Assembly: GCA_946480445.1 (NCBI GenBank)
Contig: CAMLJN010000026.1
Span: 1 to 48,683, forward strand
Length of the DNA stretch: 48,683 nt
Reading direction: 5' to 3'
From: an uncultured Buttiauxella sp.
Lineage (GTDB): Bacteria > Pseudomonadota > Gammaproteobacteria > Enterobacterales > Enterobacteriaceae
Each line of letters begins with the position of its first letter. Position 1 is the first letter of the stretch. The position numbers were made by a program, and so were the translations under genes. The notes below the pieces were generated by a model. That model saw only the letters and a list, made by a program, of their open reading frames with translations. It did no database searches and had not been told where the DNA came from. This document shows, piece after piece, positions 8,582 through 16,766 of the stretch.

Positions 8582-9658
8582 TTAACGCGCTATCGCATCC
8601 GCCATCGTGCCGATGCTGATGGCAAAGTAGTAAGAACGATTCCAGTGCATAATCGTTCTGAAGTTGTTATAGACCAGGAAAGAACGCCCCTGATTATCAT
8701 CCGGCGTAACAATCCAGGCTTTTTCGCCGGATGCCGGAAGCGGTAAGCCATCCGGCAATGTGACGCCCAGCTTTTGCCATTGTGACACTGTTTTGCCCTG
8801 GGCTGCTTTCGTACCCGCCAGTCCGGTATCAAACCCCGCTGGCAGTTTCACCTCGCTCCCCCAGGAGCCGCCAGCCTGCCAGCCTTCTGTCGCCAGATAG
8901 TTGGCCGTGGAGGCAAAGACATCGCGGGTGTTGTTCCAGATGTCGATTTTTCCGTCGCCATCACCATCTGCGCCATAGCGCAGGTAAGAGCCTGGCATAA
9001 ACTGGTTCTGCCCCATCGCCCCCGCCCAGGAGCCTTTCAGCTCTTCAACCGTGATATGCCCCTGGTCGAGTATCCGCAGCGAGGCCATCAGCTCTTTAGT
9101 AAAGAAGGCCTGGCGGCGTCCTTCAAAAGCGAGGGTGGACAGCGCAGAGACAATATCTTCTTTACCCTGAATCTTACCGAAGCGACTCTCCATCGCCCAC
9201 AGCGCGACAATATAGTTACTCTGTACGCCGCTGCGCTCGCTTATCGGGGCAAGCTGCGCCTGGTACTGCTGATAGAGCGTGCGTGCTTCTGCCACTTTTG
9301 CCGGCGTTATCACGCGGGCAAGGTAATCATCCAGGGTGATTTTTTTCTCCAGCTGGTTGCGATCGGATTTGATGACCCGGTCAACAAAATGGACGTTGGC
9401 GAATGCCGAATTCAGGGTGCTTTCGCCGATCCCCTGGCTGCGGGCCTGTTTCTTCAGACCTTCCACAAAGGCAGGGAACTCAGCCGGATTGCGCCCCTGC
9501 TCTGCCAGGGTGGTGGCTCCGCTGGCAGGCGCGGGCGCCGCTGTTTGTGCGGCAACGGCGGCTGCGGCAGGCGTGACGGCCCCCGCGCTGGGGGATTTTG
9601 CGGCACAGCTGGCCAGGAGCAAGGTGCTGACAGTCAAACAGAGTATTGAAGTTTTCAT
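8582..9658 (-). CDS. MltB-type lytic murein transglycosylase (lipoprotein)
   Basis: 358-residue outer-membrane lipoprotein predicted to cleave the MurNAc-GlcNAc bond of peptidoglycan, leaving 1,6-anhydro-MurNAc. The signal peptide has lipobox LLASC (C18), followed by a long Ala/Pro-rich linker to about residue 50. The SLT_2 catalytic domain follows: the acid/base Glu is in WAMESRFGKIQG, and KGSWAGAMGQNQFMPGSYLRYGADGDGDGKIDIW is the GxMG/EF-hand-like segment. MltB of E. coli has different flanks and is encoded elsewhere; this is a second family member, common in Enterobacter, Klebsiella and Salmonella but absent from E. coli K-12 at this locus. It lies between ycgM and ycgL on the same strand, with its own terminator. 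Confidence 0.9.
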   Translation of the reverse strand: MKTSILCLTVSTLLLASCAAKSPSAGAVTPAAAAVAAQTAAPAPASGATTLAEQGRNPAEFPAFVEGLKKQARSQGIGESTLNSAFANVHFVDRVIKSDRNQLEKKITLDDYLARVITPAKVAEARTLYQQYQAQLAPISERSGVQSNYIVALWAMESRFGKIQGKEDIVSALSTLAFEGRRQAFFTKELMASLRILDQGHITVEELKGSWAGAMGQNQFMPGSYLRYGADGDGDGKIDIWNNTRDVFASTANYLATEGWQAGGSWGSEVKLPAGFDTGLAGTKAAQGKTVSQWQKLGVTLPDGLPLPASGEKAWIVTPDDNQGRSFLVYNNFRTIMHWNRSYYFAISIGTMADAIAR

Positions 9659-9735
9659 CTACCCTCTCGCGGTTAAGTTGCAGCTGCTATCTTCCACCAT
9701 AATGTAGCCGGAAAGATTTACCGCTAGTCCGAAAC

Positions 9736-10011
9736 TTATTTTTTTGGGCTTTTTTCCAGGTGCATTTTTAACAAACTTTCTGGCGGCGGAGGCAGCTGTA
9801 AATAATAGCCTTCCTCTTTCAGTGCACTTTTCACTTTTTCAATCTCCGCATTCGCCAGTTTTTTACTGCCGTCGAGGGGTAATATCATCGCAAGCTTAGG
9901 CTCACCAAAACCTTTCAACAATTCTTCAGGGACACGAGAGAAATCGTCTTTTTTTTCGACATAAAGATAAGTCTGGTCACGTTTGCTACTTCTGTAGATC
10001 ACACAAAACAT
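9736..10011 (-). CDS. ycgL: YcgL domain protein
   Basis: 91-residue small cytoplasmic protein of the YcgL (UPF0745) family, found beside minC across gamma-proteobacteria. The N-terminal [32 protein letters not shown] block is almost invariant with E. coli. E. coli YcgL has a slightly longer C terminus. No enzyme motif is visible and the function is unknown. It is divergent from minC across about 125 bp. Confidence 0.93.
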   Translation of the reverse strand: MFCVIYRSSKRDQTYLYVEKKDDFSRVPEELLKGFGEPKLAMILPLDGSKKLANAEIEKVKSALKEEGYYLQLPPPPESLLKMHLEKSPKK

Positions 10012-10137
10012 TTTTTTTACTCTATTTTCACCGGATGGTGGCTTGCCTGAATATAACTGTGACTATACCATGCTTAATGTACTTCGGAATATCGTCCCAC
10101 AGCCGTGGGGATTGAAACTGAATTGAGTAAGGCCAGG

Positions 10138-10848
10138 ATGTCAAACACGCCAATCGAGTTAAAGGGCAGCAGTTTCACCTTATCAGTGGTTCATTTGCAT
10201 GATGCTCAACCCGAGGTCATTCGCCAGGCGCTTGAGGACAAAATTGCCCAGGCTCCTGCGTTTCTGAAGAATGCCCCGGTGGTTATCAACATTGCCAGCC
10301 TCGATGGTTCCGTAAACTGGAAAAAAGTCCAGCAAGCGGTAGCCGTAACCGGTCTGCGCGTGGTGGGAATCAGCGGCTGTAAAGATGAAGCGTTAAAAAT
10401 TGAAATTGAACGTGCAGGGCTACCGTTATTGTCCGAAGGCAAAGAGAAAGCCCCACGACCCGCCAGGGTTAGTCCTGTAGAACCGGTGGCCGTCGTTGAG
10501 CCAATTGTTAATCCGGTCACAAAAACGCGTTTGATTGACACCCCGGTTCGATCCGGGCAGCGCATTTATGCGCCACACTGTGATTTGATTGTCACTAATC
10601 ACGTCAGCGCCGGAGCGGAGCTGATTGCAGATGGTAACATTCATATTTACGGCATGATGCGCGGCCGAGCCCTGGCGGGTGCAGATGGCTCTCGTGATGC
10701 GCAAATATTTTGTACCAACCTGGTAGCTGAGCTGGTCTCAATAGCGGGTGAATACTGGCTGAGCGATCAAATCCCGGCCGATTATTATGGGAAAGCGGCG
10801 CGCCTGAGTCTCGCGGGCGGCGCGCTTTCCATTCAACCATTAAATTAA
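10138..10848 (+). CDS. minC: Septum site-determining protein MinC
   Basis: FtsZ-polymerisation inhibitor that prevents division near the cell poles; it works as a complex with MinD-ATP at the membrane. The N-terminal domain ([23 protein letters not shown]..., inhibits FtsZ) is joined by a variable Pro/Val-rich linker (residues ~108-126, longer than in E. coli) to the C-terminal beta-helix ([16 protein letters not shown] ... [27 protein letters not shown]), which dimerises and binds MinD. The internal ATG at 10138, after AGGCCAGG, matches the E. coli start; an upstream in-frame ATG at 10105 is not conserved. First gene of minCDE, 24 bp before minD. Confidence 0.96.
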   Translation: MSNTPIELKGSSFTLSVVHLHDAQPEVIRQALEDKIAQAPAFLKNAPVVINIASLDGSVNWKKVQQAVAVTGLRVVGISGCKDEALKIEIERAGLPLLSEGKEKAPRPARVSPVEPVAVVEPIVNPVTKTRLIDTPVRSGQRIYAPHCDLIVTNHVSAGAELIADGNIHIYGMMRGRALAGADGSRDAQIFCTNLVAELVSIAGEYWLSDQIPADYYGKAARLSLAGGALSIQPLN

Positions 10849-10872
10849 GCCCTTTTAACAAGGAATTCCTTT

Positions 10873-11685
10873 ATGGCACGCATTATTGTTGTTACATCGG
10901 GTAAAGGGGGCGTCGGTAAGACCACGTCCAGCGCGGCCATCGCTACGGGGTTGGCCCAGAAGGGAAGAAAAACCGTCGTCATTGATTTCGATATTGGTTT
11001 GCGCAACCTGGATTTAATCATGGGCTGTGAACGCCGCGTGGTCTACGACTTTGTCAACGTAATCCAGGGAGATGCGACGCTCAATCAGGCGCTGATCCGC
11101 GACAAACGCACGGAACAACTTTACATTCTGCCGGCCTCGCAAACCCGTGATAAAGACGCTCTGACGCGCGAAGGCGTGGCCAAAGTGCTCGACGATCTGA
11201 AAAAAATGGATTTCGAGTTTATCGTTTGTGACTCGCCAGCGGGTATCGAGACCGGTGCGCTGATGGCGCTGTACTTCGCAGATGAAGCCATTATCACCAC
11301 TAACCCGGAAGTCTCTTCCGTACGCGACTCAGACCGTATCCTGGGTATTCTGTCTTCTAAATCCCGTCGCGCTGAAAACGGCGAAGACCCGATTAAAGAA
11401 CACCTGCTACTCACCCGCTACAACCCCGGTCGTGTTAACCGCGGCGATATGTTGAGCATGGAAGACGTACTGGAAATTTTGCGCATTCCTCTTGTGGGGG
11501 TTATCCCGGAAGATCAGTCCGTGCTGCGCGCTTCCAACCAGGGCGAACCTGTTATCCTGGATGCAGAAGCAGACGCGGGCCAGGCCTACGCAGATACCGT
11601 TGAACGCCTTCTCGGAGAAGAACGTCCTTTCCGCTTCATTGAAGAAGAGAAGAAAGGTTTCCTCAAACGCCTGTTCGGAGGATAA
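10873..11685 (+). CDS. minD: Septum site-determining ATPase MinD
   Basis: ParA/MinD-family ATPase that cycles on and off the inner membrane, recruiting MinC and oscillating pole to pole under MinE control. It is 270 residues, as in E. coli. The deviant Walker A (GKGGVGKTT, signature K11 and catalytic K16) is at the N terminus; switch residues IDFDIGLRNLDL and CDSPAGIE follow. The C-terminal amphipathic membrane-targeting helix (GFLKRLFGG) is intact. Its stop is 3 bp from the minE ATG, with the minE ribosome site (GGATAAGGA) inside the end of minD, so the two are translationally close. Confidence 0.98.
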   Translation: MARIIVVTSGKGGVGKTTSSAAIATGLAQKGRKTVVIDFDIGLRNLDLIMGCERRVVYDFVNVIQGDATLNQALIRDKRTEQLYILPASQTRDKDALTREGVAKVLDDLKKMDFEFIVCDSPAGIETGALMALYFADEAIITTNPEVSSVRDSDRILGILSSKSRRAENGEDPIKEHLLLTRYNPGRVNRGDMLSMEDVLEILRIPLVGVIPEDQSVLRASNQGEPVILDAEADAGQAYADTVERLLGEERPFRFIEEEKKGFLKRLFGG

Positions 11686-11688
11686 GGA

Positions 11689-11964
11689 ATGGCATTACTA
11701 GACTTTTTTCTCTCACGGAAAAAGAACACCGCGAATATCGCTAAAGAGCGCCTGCAGATTATCGTTGCCGAACGCCGTCGTGGCGACCGCGAGCCGCACT
11801 ATTTGCCGCAGCTAAAACGCGACATTCTGGAAGTGATTTGCAAATATGTGCAAATCGATCCTGATATGTTGACCGTTGTGCTCGATCAGAAAGGCGATGA
11901 TATTTCTGTTCTGGAACTTAACGTTACGTTACCAGAGACCCAGGAAGCACCGAAGTCCGCCTGA
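11689..11964 (+). CDS. minE: Cell division topological specificity factor MinE
   Basis: 91-residue activator of MinD ATPase that forms the E-ring and restricts MinCD to the poles. The N-terminal membrane-binding segment [22 protein letters not shown] and the MinD-binding helix ([14 protein letters not shown]) are identical in pattern to E. coli. The topological-specificity domain follows ([23 protein letters not shown]). Last gene of minCDE; a strong hairpin terminator begins 8 bp after the stop. Confidence 0.97.
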   Translation: MALLDFFLSRKKNTANIAKERLQIIVAERRRGDREPHYLPQLKRDILEVICKYVQIDPDMLTVVLDQKGDDISVLELNVTLPETQEAPKSA

Positions 11965-11971
11965 TAAAAAT

Positions 11972-12008
11972 AATAAACCCCCTGCTTTATGCAGGGGGTT
12001 TATTTTTA
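11972..12008. terminator. minCDE terminator, bidirectional
   Basis: Perfect 14-bp stem AATAAACCCCCTGC / GCAGGGGGTTTATT with loop TTTAT, followed by TTTT on the plus strand and ATTTTTAT on the minus strand. On the minus strand it directly follows the TAA of the putative micro-ORF at 12006-12068, and could also end rnd transcripts. Confidence 0.93.
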
Positions 12009-12068
12009 TCTGGCTTCACCAGGGGTATATAACTTAAACAAAGACAGGAATAATCCTAATATTACCAC
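12006..12068 (-). CDS. Putative 20-residue hydrophobic peptide downstream of a LexA-like box
   Basis: A GTG-initiated frame encodes MVILGLFLSLFKLYTPGEAR if GTG is read as Met: a hydrophobic first half, one Lys, then a polar tail. A GAGG Shine-Dalgarno-like sequence lies 4 bp upstream, and a strong LexA-like palindrome ends 7 bp upstream of the GTG. The TAA runs directly into the bidirectional minE/rnd terminator. The layout (SOS box, short leader, tiny hydrophobic ORF, terminator, all within about 125 bp) recalls SOS-induced membrane peptides such as TisB or DinQ, but I recognise no homologue. The interval may instead be plain 3' UTR of rnd. There is no direct proof of translation. Confidence 0.35.
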   Translation of the reverse strand: MVILGLFLSLFKLYTPGEAR

Positions 12069-12075
12069 CGCGCCT

Positions 12076-12095
12076 CACTGTATTTATTTACAGTA
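12076..12095. promoter_or_regulatory. LexA (SOS) box-like palindrome between rnd and minE
   Basis: The sequence is CACTGTATTTATTTACAGTA. It keeps CTGT-N8-ACAG exactly and matches the E. coli LexA consensus at 17 of 20 positions with an AT-rich centre. On the minus strand a TTAATA / TAAATA pair with a 17-bp spacer overlaps it, a weak but possible promoter reading toward the micro-ORF. Confidence 0.5.
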
Positions 12096-12109
12096 CCCCA
12101 GACTACTTA

Positions 12110-13237
12110 TTAATACTCCGCCAACAGCGTTTTCAACCTTTCGCCTAATAATTCCCCACGCCAGCCGCTGATTAATTCCGGGGGCGTCGTCAGGGTTTTT
12201 AATTGCCAGTGCGCATTTAGCAGCTGGTTAATCTGACGGCGTGATGCCAGCAGTTCCGCACTTAACCCACTGGTTTCACTGACTTCCTGAACTAAAGCTT
12301 TAATGGCTTTAAACACCTTACGGTAGCCCGGCATATCGACCAGGTTACTTAGCGCAGCCGGCCACTGCTCTTCCGGCAGGGCCTGAGCTTCTGCCACCAG
12401 CGCAATCAGTGTCTTGCCATGAAAGCGAATTTCGCTGCCGCTCAGGCCCAGCTTATCCAGCTCGCCCAAAGATCCTGGCATATAGCGGGCAACCTGCCAG
12501 AGATTCTCCTCACGCACCACAAAGTTAACCGCCATGTCGCGCTCCCGGGCCTTACGTAAGCGCCAGGAAGCCAGCTTCTTCAGGCAGGCCAGTTGACGAG
12601 TGCGCAGCTGCCAGGCGTTGCTGATTTCGCGCCAGGCCTCTTCCGGGTCGAGGACCTCCTGACGGCGATGCGCCATCAGATTGCATTCGTCGAGCGCGGC
12701 CTTCATCCAGCCCGCGGCTTCCGTTTCCGCCATCAGTTTATGAGCGATAGGCAGCAGGTAAAGCACATCCGCCGCCGCGTATTCGCACTGACGTTCGGTC
12801 AGCGGGCGCGCAAGCCAGTCGGTACGGGATTCACTTTTGTCGAGCGCGATACCGGTATAAGCCTCAACGATTGTGGCGAAGCCGCAGGAAAGCGCCCGCC
12901 CGCTGAACGCCGCGAGGATCTGAGTATCTATAAAGGGATCCGGCAACGCACCGAAAGTATTCAGGAACACTTCGAGATCTTCGCTGCCAGCGTGCAGGAA
13001 TTTAATGACGTTGCGATCGGCAAGCAGCGCCTTAAAAGGTGTCCAGTCGCTGATAGTCAGGGGGTCGATAAGGGAAACCTGGTTTGCATCATACAGCTGG
13101 ATCAGCCCCAGCTGCGGATAATAGGTGCGGGTGCGGACAAATTCAGTATCCAGCGCGATGGCTGAAACCTGACGGGCGGCCTGGCAAACCTCGGCCAGCG
13201 CCTCATCGGTAGTAATCATATGGTAGGTCAAATTCAT
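12110..13237 (-). CDS. rnd: Ribonuclease D
   Basis: 3'-5' exoribonuclease that trims tRNA 3' ends and other small RNAs. It is 375 residues, like E. coli RNase D. The DEDD-family exonuclease domain comes first (ALDTEFVRTRTYYPQLGLIQL with the first D/E pair, FLHAGSEDLEVF, and the tyrosine-type ExoIII motif ECRQCEYAAADV-like ERQCEYAAADVLYLLPIA). Two HRDC domains follow (residues ~210-290 and ~295-370). The start ATG at 13237 is preceded by AAGAGAA; the in-frame ATG 63 bp upstream lies inside the preceding hairpin and is rejected. E. coli rnd is reported to use UUG; here the codon is ATG. Confidence 0.95.
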   Translation of the reverse strand: MNLTYHMITTDEALAEVCQAARQVSAIALDTEFVRTRTYYPQLGLIQLYDANQVSLIDPLTISDWTPFKALLADRNVIKFLHAGSEDLEVFLNTFGALPDPFIDTQILAAFSGRALSCGFATIVEAYTGIALDKSESRTDWLARPLTERQCEYAAADVLYLLPIAHKLMAETEAAGWMKAALDECNLMAHRRQEVLDPEEAWREISNAWQLRTRQLACLKKLASWRLRKARERDMAVNFVVREENLWQVARYMPGSLGELDKLGLSGSEIRFHGKTLIALVAEAQALPEEQWPAALSNLVDMPGYRKVFKAIKALVQEVSETSGLSAELLASRRQINQLLNAHWQLKTLTTPPELISGWRGELLGERLKTLLAEY

Positions 13238-13254
13238 TTCTCTTGGTTTGCGCC

Positions 13255-13279
13255 AAAAAAACGCCGGTGAAACCGGCGT
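13255..13279 (-). terminator. Stem-loop plus U7 just upstream of rnd (fadD terminator / rnd leader)
   Basis: The minus strand reads ACGCCGGT-TTC-ACCGGCGT followed by T6-7. It is a classic intrinsic terminator located only 17 bp upstream of the rnd start. In E. coli a similar terminator-like stem and U-run in the rnd leader was reported to be required for rnd translation. Confidence 0.8.
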
Positions 13280-13459
13280 CAGACTGATGACAAACCTCAT
13301 CCATTTGCAAGACGAGCCTCTATCACCAAATAAAAATATGGAAAATCAATACGTTGATTTCCGGCTATCGCCATCCAGAAGGCAAGACCACGCTTTTTTC
13401 CTTCTTCCTTCGTCGGCACTCTCACTGCGGTGAAACCGACGCGAGAGCCACCATCAGGC

Positions 13460-15145
13460 TCAGGCTTTATTGTTGCCTGTCCGGGTCTCTTCGTCACGTA
13501 ATTCTCGTCTTAAAATTTTGCCCACGTTAGATTTTGGCAGCTCTTCGCGGAACTCCACCAGCTTCGGCACTTTATAACCGGTAAGATGGCGGCGACAGAA
13601 GGTCACCAGAGATTCTTCATTTAACGCCGGATCTTTCTTAACCACGAAAATTTTTACCGTTTCGCCGCTCGCCCCGCCCGGCACGCCGACGGCGGCAACT
13701 TCCAGCACGCCCGGATGTTGCATAACCACATCTTCAATTTCGTTCGGATAGACGTTAAAGCCGGACACCAGGATCATGTCTTTTTTACGATCGACGATGC
13801 GCATAAAGCCCTCTTCATCCATCGTCGCTATATCCCCGGTGTGCAGCCAGCCATCCTGGAGTATTTCATCGGTGGCATCCGGTCGCTGCCAGTAACCCAG
13901 CATGACCTGCGGGCCTTTGACACAGAGTTCACCGGGTTCTCCCGCCGGCACTTCATTGCCTTCCTCATCCACCATTTTGACTTCGGTGGAAGGCACAGGA
14001 AGCACGATGCTGCCGCTGTGGTAATCCATATCGTGCGGATTGGCACTCACCAGCGGCGCACACTCCGTCAGGCCATAGCCTTCCAGCAGGAAACGCCCCG
14101 TCAGCTTCTCCCAGCGTTCAGCCACGGCATGCTGCACCGGCATACCGCCACCGGCAGAGAGGTGCAGGCTTGAGAAATCGAGCTGCTGGAATTCTTTATT
14201 GTTCAGCAAGGCGTTGAACAAGGTGTTAACACCCGTCATCGCAGTGAAGGGATATTTCGCCAGTTCTTTTACCAGCCCCGGAATATCACGCGGGTTAGTG
14301 ATCAGCAGGTTTTGCCCGCCCAGCTCGATAAACAGCAGGCAGTTCATGGTCAGGGCGAAGATGTGATAGAGCGGCAGCGCGGTAACAACCAGCTCTTTGC
14401 GTTCGTAGAGCAGCGGGCTATAGGCCGCTCTTACCTGTTCAAGGTTGGCCAGCATATTACGGTGGGTCAGCATGGCACCTTTCGCCACGCCCGTCGTGCC
14501 ACCAGTATATTGCAGGAAGGCGAGATCGGTACTAATGACTTCCGGTTTGATGTACTGCATCCGATAGCCGTTTTGCAATGCCCGGCGAAAAGAGATGGCG
14601 TCCGGCAGATGGTATTTGGGCACCAGGCGCTTGACGTATTTCACCACAAAGTTAACCAGCGTCCCTTTGGCAGCGGAAAGCTGATCGCCCATACGCGTCA
14701 GGATAACGTGTTTAACCTGGGTTTTATCGACCACTTTTTCCAGCGTATGAGCAAAGTTCGACACGATCACAATCGCGCTGGCACCACTGTCATTGAGCTG
14801 ATGCTCCAGCTCGCGCGGGGTATAAAGCGGGTTAACATTCACCACGACCATACCGGCCCGCAGAATGCCAAACAGCGCGACAGGATATTGCAACAGGTTC
14901 GGCATCATCAGGGCGACGCGATCGCCTTTTTGCAGCCCCAACCCTTGTTGCAGATAAGCGGCAAAAGCACGGCTGCGCTCTTCGAGCTTGCGGAAGGTCA
15001 TGACCTCCCCCATATTCATGAACGCGGGCTGGTCGGCATAACGCGCCGTGGCCTGTTCAAACATATCAACCAGGGATTGATAACGATCGGGATTTATCTC
15101 AGCCGCAACGTCGGCCGGGTAGCGGTTAAGCCAAACCTTCTTCAA
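13460..15145 (-). CDS. fadD: Long-chain fatty acid-CoA ligase FadD (TTG start)
   Basis: Activates imported long-chain fatty acids to acyl-CoA at the inner face of the membrane (vectorial acylation with FadL), producing both beta-oxidation substrate and the FadR ligand. The AMP-binding motif [12 protein letters not shown], and the FACS motif around [25 protein letters not shown], are intact. I chose the TTG at 15145: it follows AGAGGTGA at 4-bp spacing and gives exactly 561 residues starting [13 protein letters not shown], as in E. coli. An ATG 66 bp upstream extends the frame without a ribosome site. A FadR box lies 73 bp upstream of the TTG. Confidence 0.96.
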   Translation of the reverse strand: MKKVWLNRYPADVAAEINPDRYQSLVDMFEQATARYADQPAFMNMGEVMTFRKLEERSRAFAAYLQQGLGLQKGDRVALMMPNLLQYPVALFGILRAGMVVVNVNPLYTPRELEHQLNDSGASAIVIVSNFAHTLEKVVDKTQVKHVILTRMGDQLSAAKGTLVNFVVKYVKRLVPKYHLPDAISFRRALQNGYRMQYIKPEVISTDLAFLQYTGGTTGVAKGAMLTHRNMLANLEQVRAAYSPLLYERKELVVTALPLYHIFALTMNCLLFIELGGQNLLITNPRDIPGLVKELAKYPFTAMTGVNTLFNALLNNKEFQQLDFSSLHLSAGGGMPVQHAVAERWEKLTGRFLLEGYGLTECAPLVSANPHDMDYHSGSIVLPVPSTEVKMVDEEGNEVPAGEPGELCVKGPQVMLGYWQRPDATDEILQDGWLHTGDIATMDEEGFMRIVDRKKDMILVSGFNVYPNEIEDVVMQHPGVLEVAAVGVPGGASGETVKIFVVKKDPALNEESLVTFCRRHLTGYKVPKLVEFREELPKSNVGKILRRELRDEETRTGNNKA

Positions 15146-15217
15146 GGATTCACCTCTGAATTTATTATTAGTCGTCATCACAACCCCAATAAAAATACAT
15201 GTCGTTAACATAATATT

Positions 15218-15234
15218 AACTCAGCGTACCAGTT
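15218..15234. promoter_or_regulatory. FadR operator upstream of fadD
   Basis: The minus strand reads AACTGGTACGCTGAGTT, matching the FadR consensus half AACTGGT and, at 14 of 17 positions, the E. coli fadD operator as remembered. The position is as expected for repression of fadD. Confidence 0.65.
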
Positions 15235-15303
15235 TAAGAGTTAAGCTGATTTAAGGTTGCGAAGCACATCACTCTTTTTTTTCATCCGTCCTGGATAAAA
15301 GCA

Positions 15304-15324
15304 AACAGCGGCAAAGCCGCTGTT
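15304..15324 (-). terminator. Hairpin between yeaY and fadD
   Basis: 9-bp perfect stem AACAGCGGC / GCCGCTGTT with a 3-base loop. The T-tract on the minus strand is weak (TGCTTTTA), so termination after yeaY may be partial and leave read-through into fadD. Confidence 0.6.
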
Positions 15325-15348
15325 AAAAATATTATTTAAAACAAAACG

Positions 15349-15954
15349 TTACTCAGTTACGATGCTTTGTACCTGTGCGGGCCCCGGTGCGTACCAGCCG
15401 CCCCATGCGCCGTATCCACCGTAGGGATAGTGCCCGTGACGCGCGTAAGGCCCGCCCCAGAACCACGGATCCATCGGCTGCGGCGGCATCACCACCTGCT
15501 GCACCACGTTCCAGCGTTTATAACCGTTGGCCTGCATCAGCATAAATTTATAGGGCGTTTCACCCACTTTTCCGGCAATCGCGCCTTTAATTGGCCCCAC
15601 GACCGTCACCAGTTGCCCACGGAAATCGACCGGGTCGAGAAACCCGTTTACATCCGCATAAATGCGCCCTTTGGAAGGTTCACCCAGCGCAGGACGTGCT
15701 CCTTCATCCAGGCTTACCGTGGCAATTTCAAGGCGCGTTTTACCGTCCCGGTTGTCGATATTGACCACCCGGCCACCGAAGCGAGCCTCCTGCCCCACAT
15801 ACAGCTCAGGGGCACTCATGACCTGACGGAGATTCTGCTGAGGCGTAGCACTGGTGCCTTTAATTGGGTCCGGCACCGTCACACAGCCGCTGAGCAACAG
15901 CGCGGCGACGACGGTGAGTAAACAGCCTGACTTCCTGACATGACCACTTGCCAT
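15349..15954 (-). CDS. yeaY: Slp family outer-membrane lipoprotein YeaY
   Basis: 201-residue lipoprotein; signal peptide with lipobox LLLSGC, then a Slp domain ([34 protein letters not shown]). A C-terminal Gly/Tyr/Trp-rich stretch ([25 protein letters not shown]) is typical of YeaY. The function is unknown; the paralogue Slp is a stationary-phase lipoprotein. In E. coli yeaY is a sigma-E target that can be co-transcribed with fadD. Here a GAAACTT element (16016-16022, minus strand) at the end of tsaB resembles a sigma-E -35, but I could not find a good -10. Same strand as tsaB and fadD. Confidence 0.92.
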   Translation of the reverse strand: MASGHVRKSGCLLTVVAALLLSGCVTVPDPIKGTSATPQQNLRQVMSAPELYVGQEARFGGRVVNIDNRDGKTRLEIATVSLDEGARPALGEPSKGRIYADVNGFLDPVDFRGQLVTVVGPIKGAIAGKVGETPYKFMLMQANGYKRWNVVQQVVMPPQPMDPWFWGGPYARHGHYPYGGYGAWGGWYAPGPAQVQSIVTE

Positions 15955-16000
15955 ACCCTATCTCCTTATACCGCGCTACGCACCCTGGTAACGCTGAGTA

Positions 16001-16696
16001 TCACTCTTTGCCGGGAAGTTTCTTCCATGTCACTTCATTACGCAGGTAGACCGGCTCCGCCTGTTCAACAGCCACAGTGCGGTTTGCATTCAATGCCTGA
16101 ATGGCGATCGGCAGCATGTCTTGCGCCGCGGGCAGCGTCACTGCGCCGTCGCAAACAGTCAGGCCGCTTTCGCAAGCCATGTCAGGCCACGCCTGCCAGC
16201 CGGTACCTACGGTCGCCCAGTCTCCCTCAAGCTGCTGCAACCGTAAGGCAACAGCCTCAGGTTTCAGGACGGCTTCTGTTTCTTCGCCGTGCCATACCCC
16301 CTGCTCATCGCGCTGGTATTCAGCCCAGTAGACCTCACCCATTCGCGCGTCGATAGCGGCCAGCACGCGCGTGGCACCGGTTAAGCGCCACGCCCCCTGC
16401 GCCATCGTTGCAAGCGTTGACACGCCGATCATCGGCAGTTCAGCGCCCAGCGCCAGCCCCTGCGCAATACCAATACCAATACGCACGCCGGTAAAACTCC
16501 CCGGTCCTCGCCCGAAGGCGAGTGCATCTAACTCAGACAAGGAAAGATTGCCCTGGTTCAGGATATCCCTTACCAGAGGCAAAATACGTTGCGTGTGCTC
16601 GCGCGGGCAGAGTTCAAAATGGGCGCTGGTGGTGCCGTCATTATACAGGGCCACCGAACAGGCTTCTGTTGCGGTATCTATGGCTAAAATTCGCAT
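16001..16696 (-). CDS. tsaB: tRNA threonylcarbamoyladenosine biosynthesis protein TsaB
   Basis: Partner and activator of TsaD in the complex (TsaB-TsaD-TsaE) that transfers threonylcarbamoyl from TsaC-made TC-AMP to A37 of ANN-decoding tRNAs. It is essential in E. coli. The chosen start [21 protein letters not shown] gives 231 residues as in E. coli; the ATG 45 bp upstream is not conserved. It has an ASKHA fold with conserved [21 protein letters not shown] (about 68-88), but lacks the metal-binding histidines of TsaD, as usual for TsaB. It lies between yoaA and yeaY, all on the minus strand. Confidence 0.96.
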   Translation of the reverse strand: MRILAIDTATEACSVALYNDGTTSAHFELCPREHTQRILPLVRDILNQGNLSLSELDALAFGRGPGSFTGVRIGIGIAQGLALGAELPMIGVSTLATMAQGAWRLTGATRVLAAIDARMGEVYWAEYQRDEQGVWHGEETEAVLKPEAVALRLQQLEGDWATVGTGWQAWPDMACESGLTVCDGAVTLPAAQDMLPIAIQALNANRTVAVEQAEPVYLRNEVTWKKLPGKE

Positions 16697-16766
16697 GGAC
16701 TTGCCAACCTCTGGCGGGAGTTTAAGGTCAAAAATCGGCACGCATCATACCATAGCCTGGCACAAA

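Noticed and set aside
11989-12171. 60-codon plus-strand ORF overlapping the minE terminator and the 3' end of rnd
   Set aside because: It begins within the terminator stem and runs antisense to rnd, with no homology.
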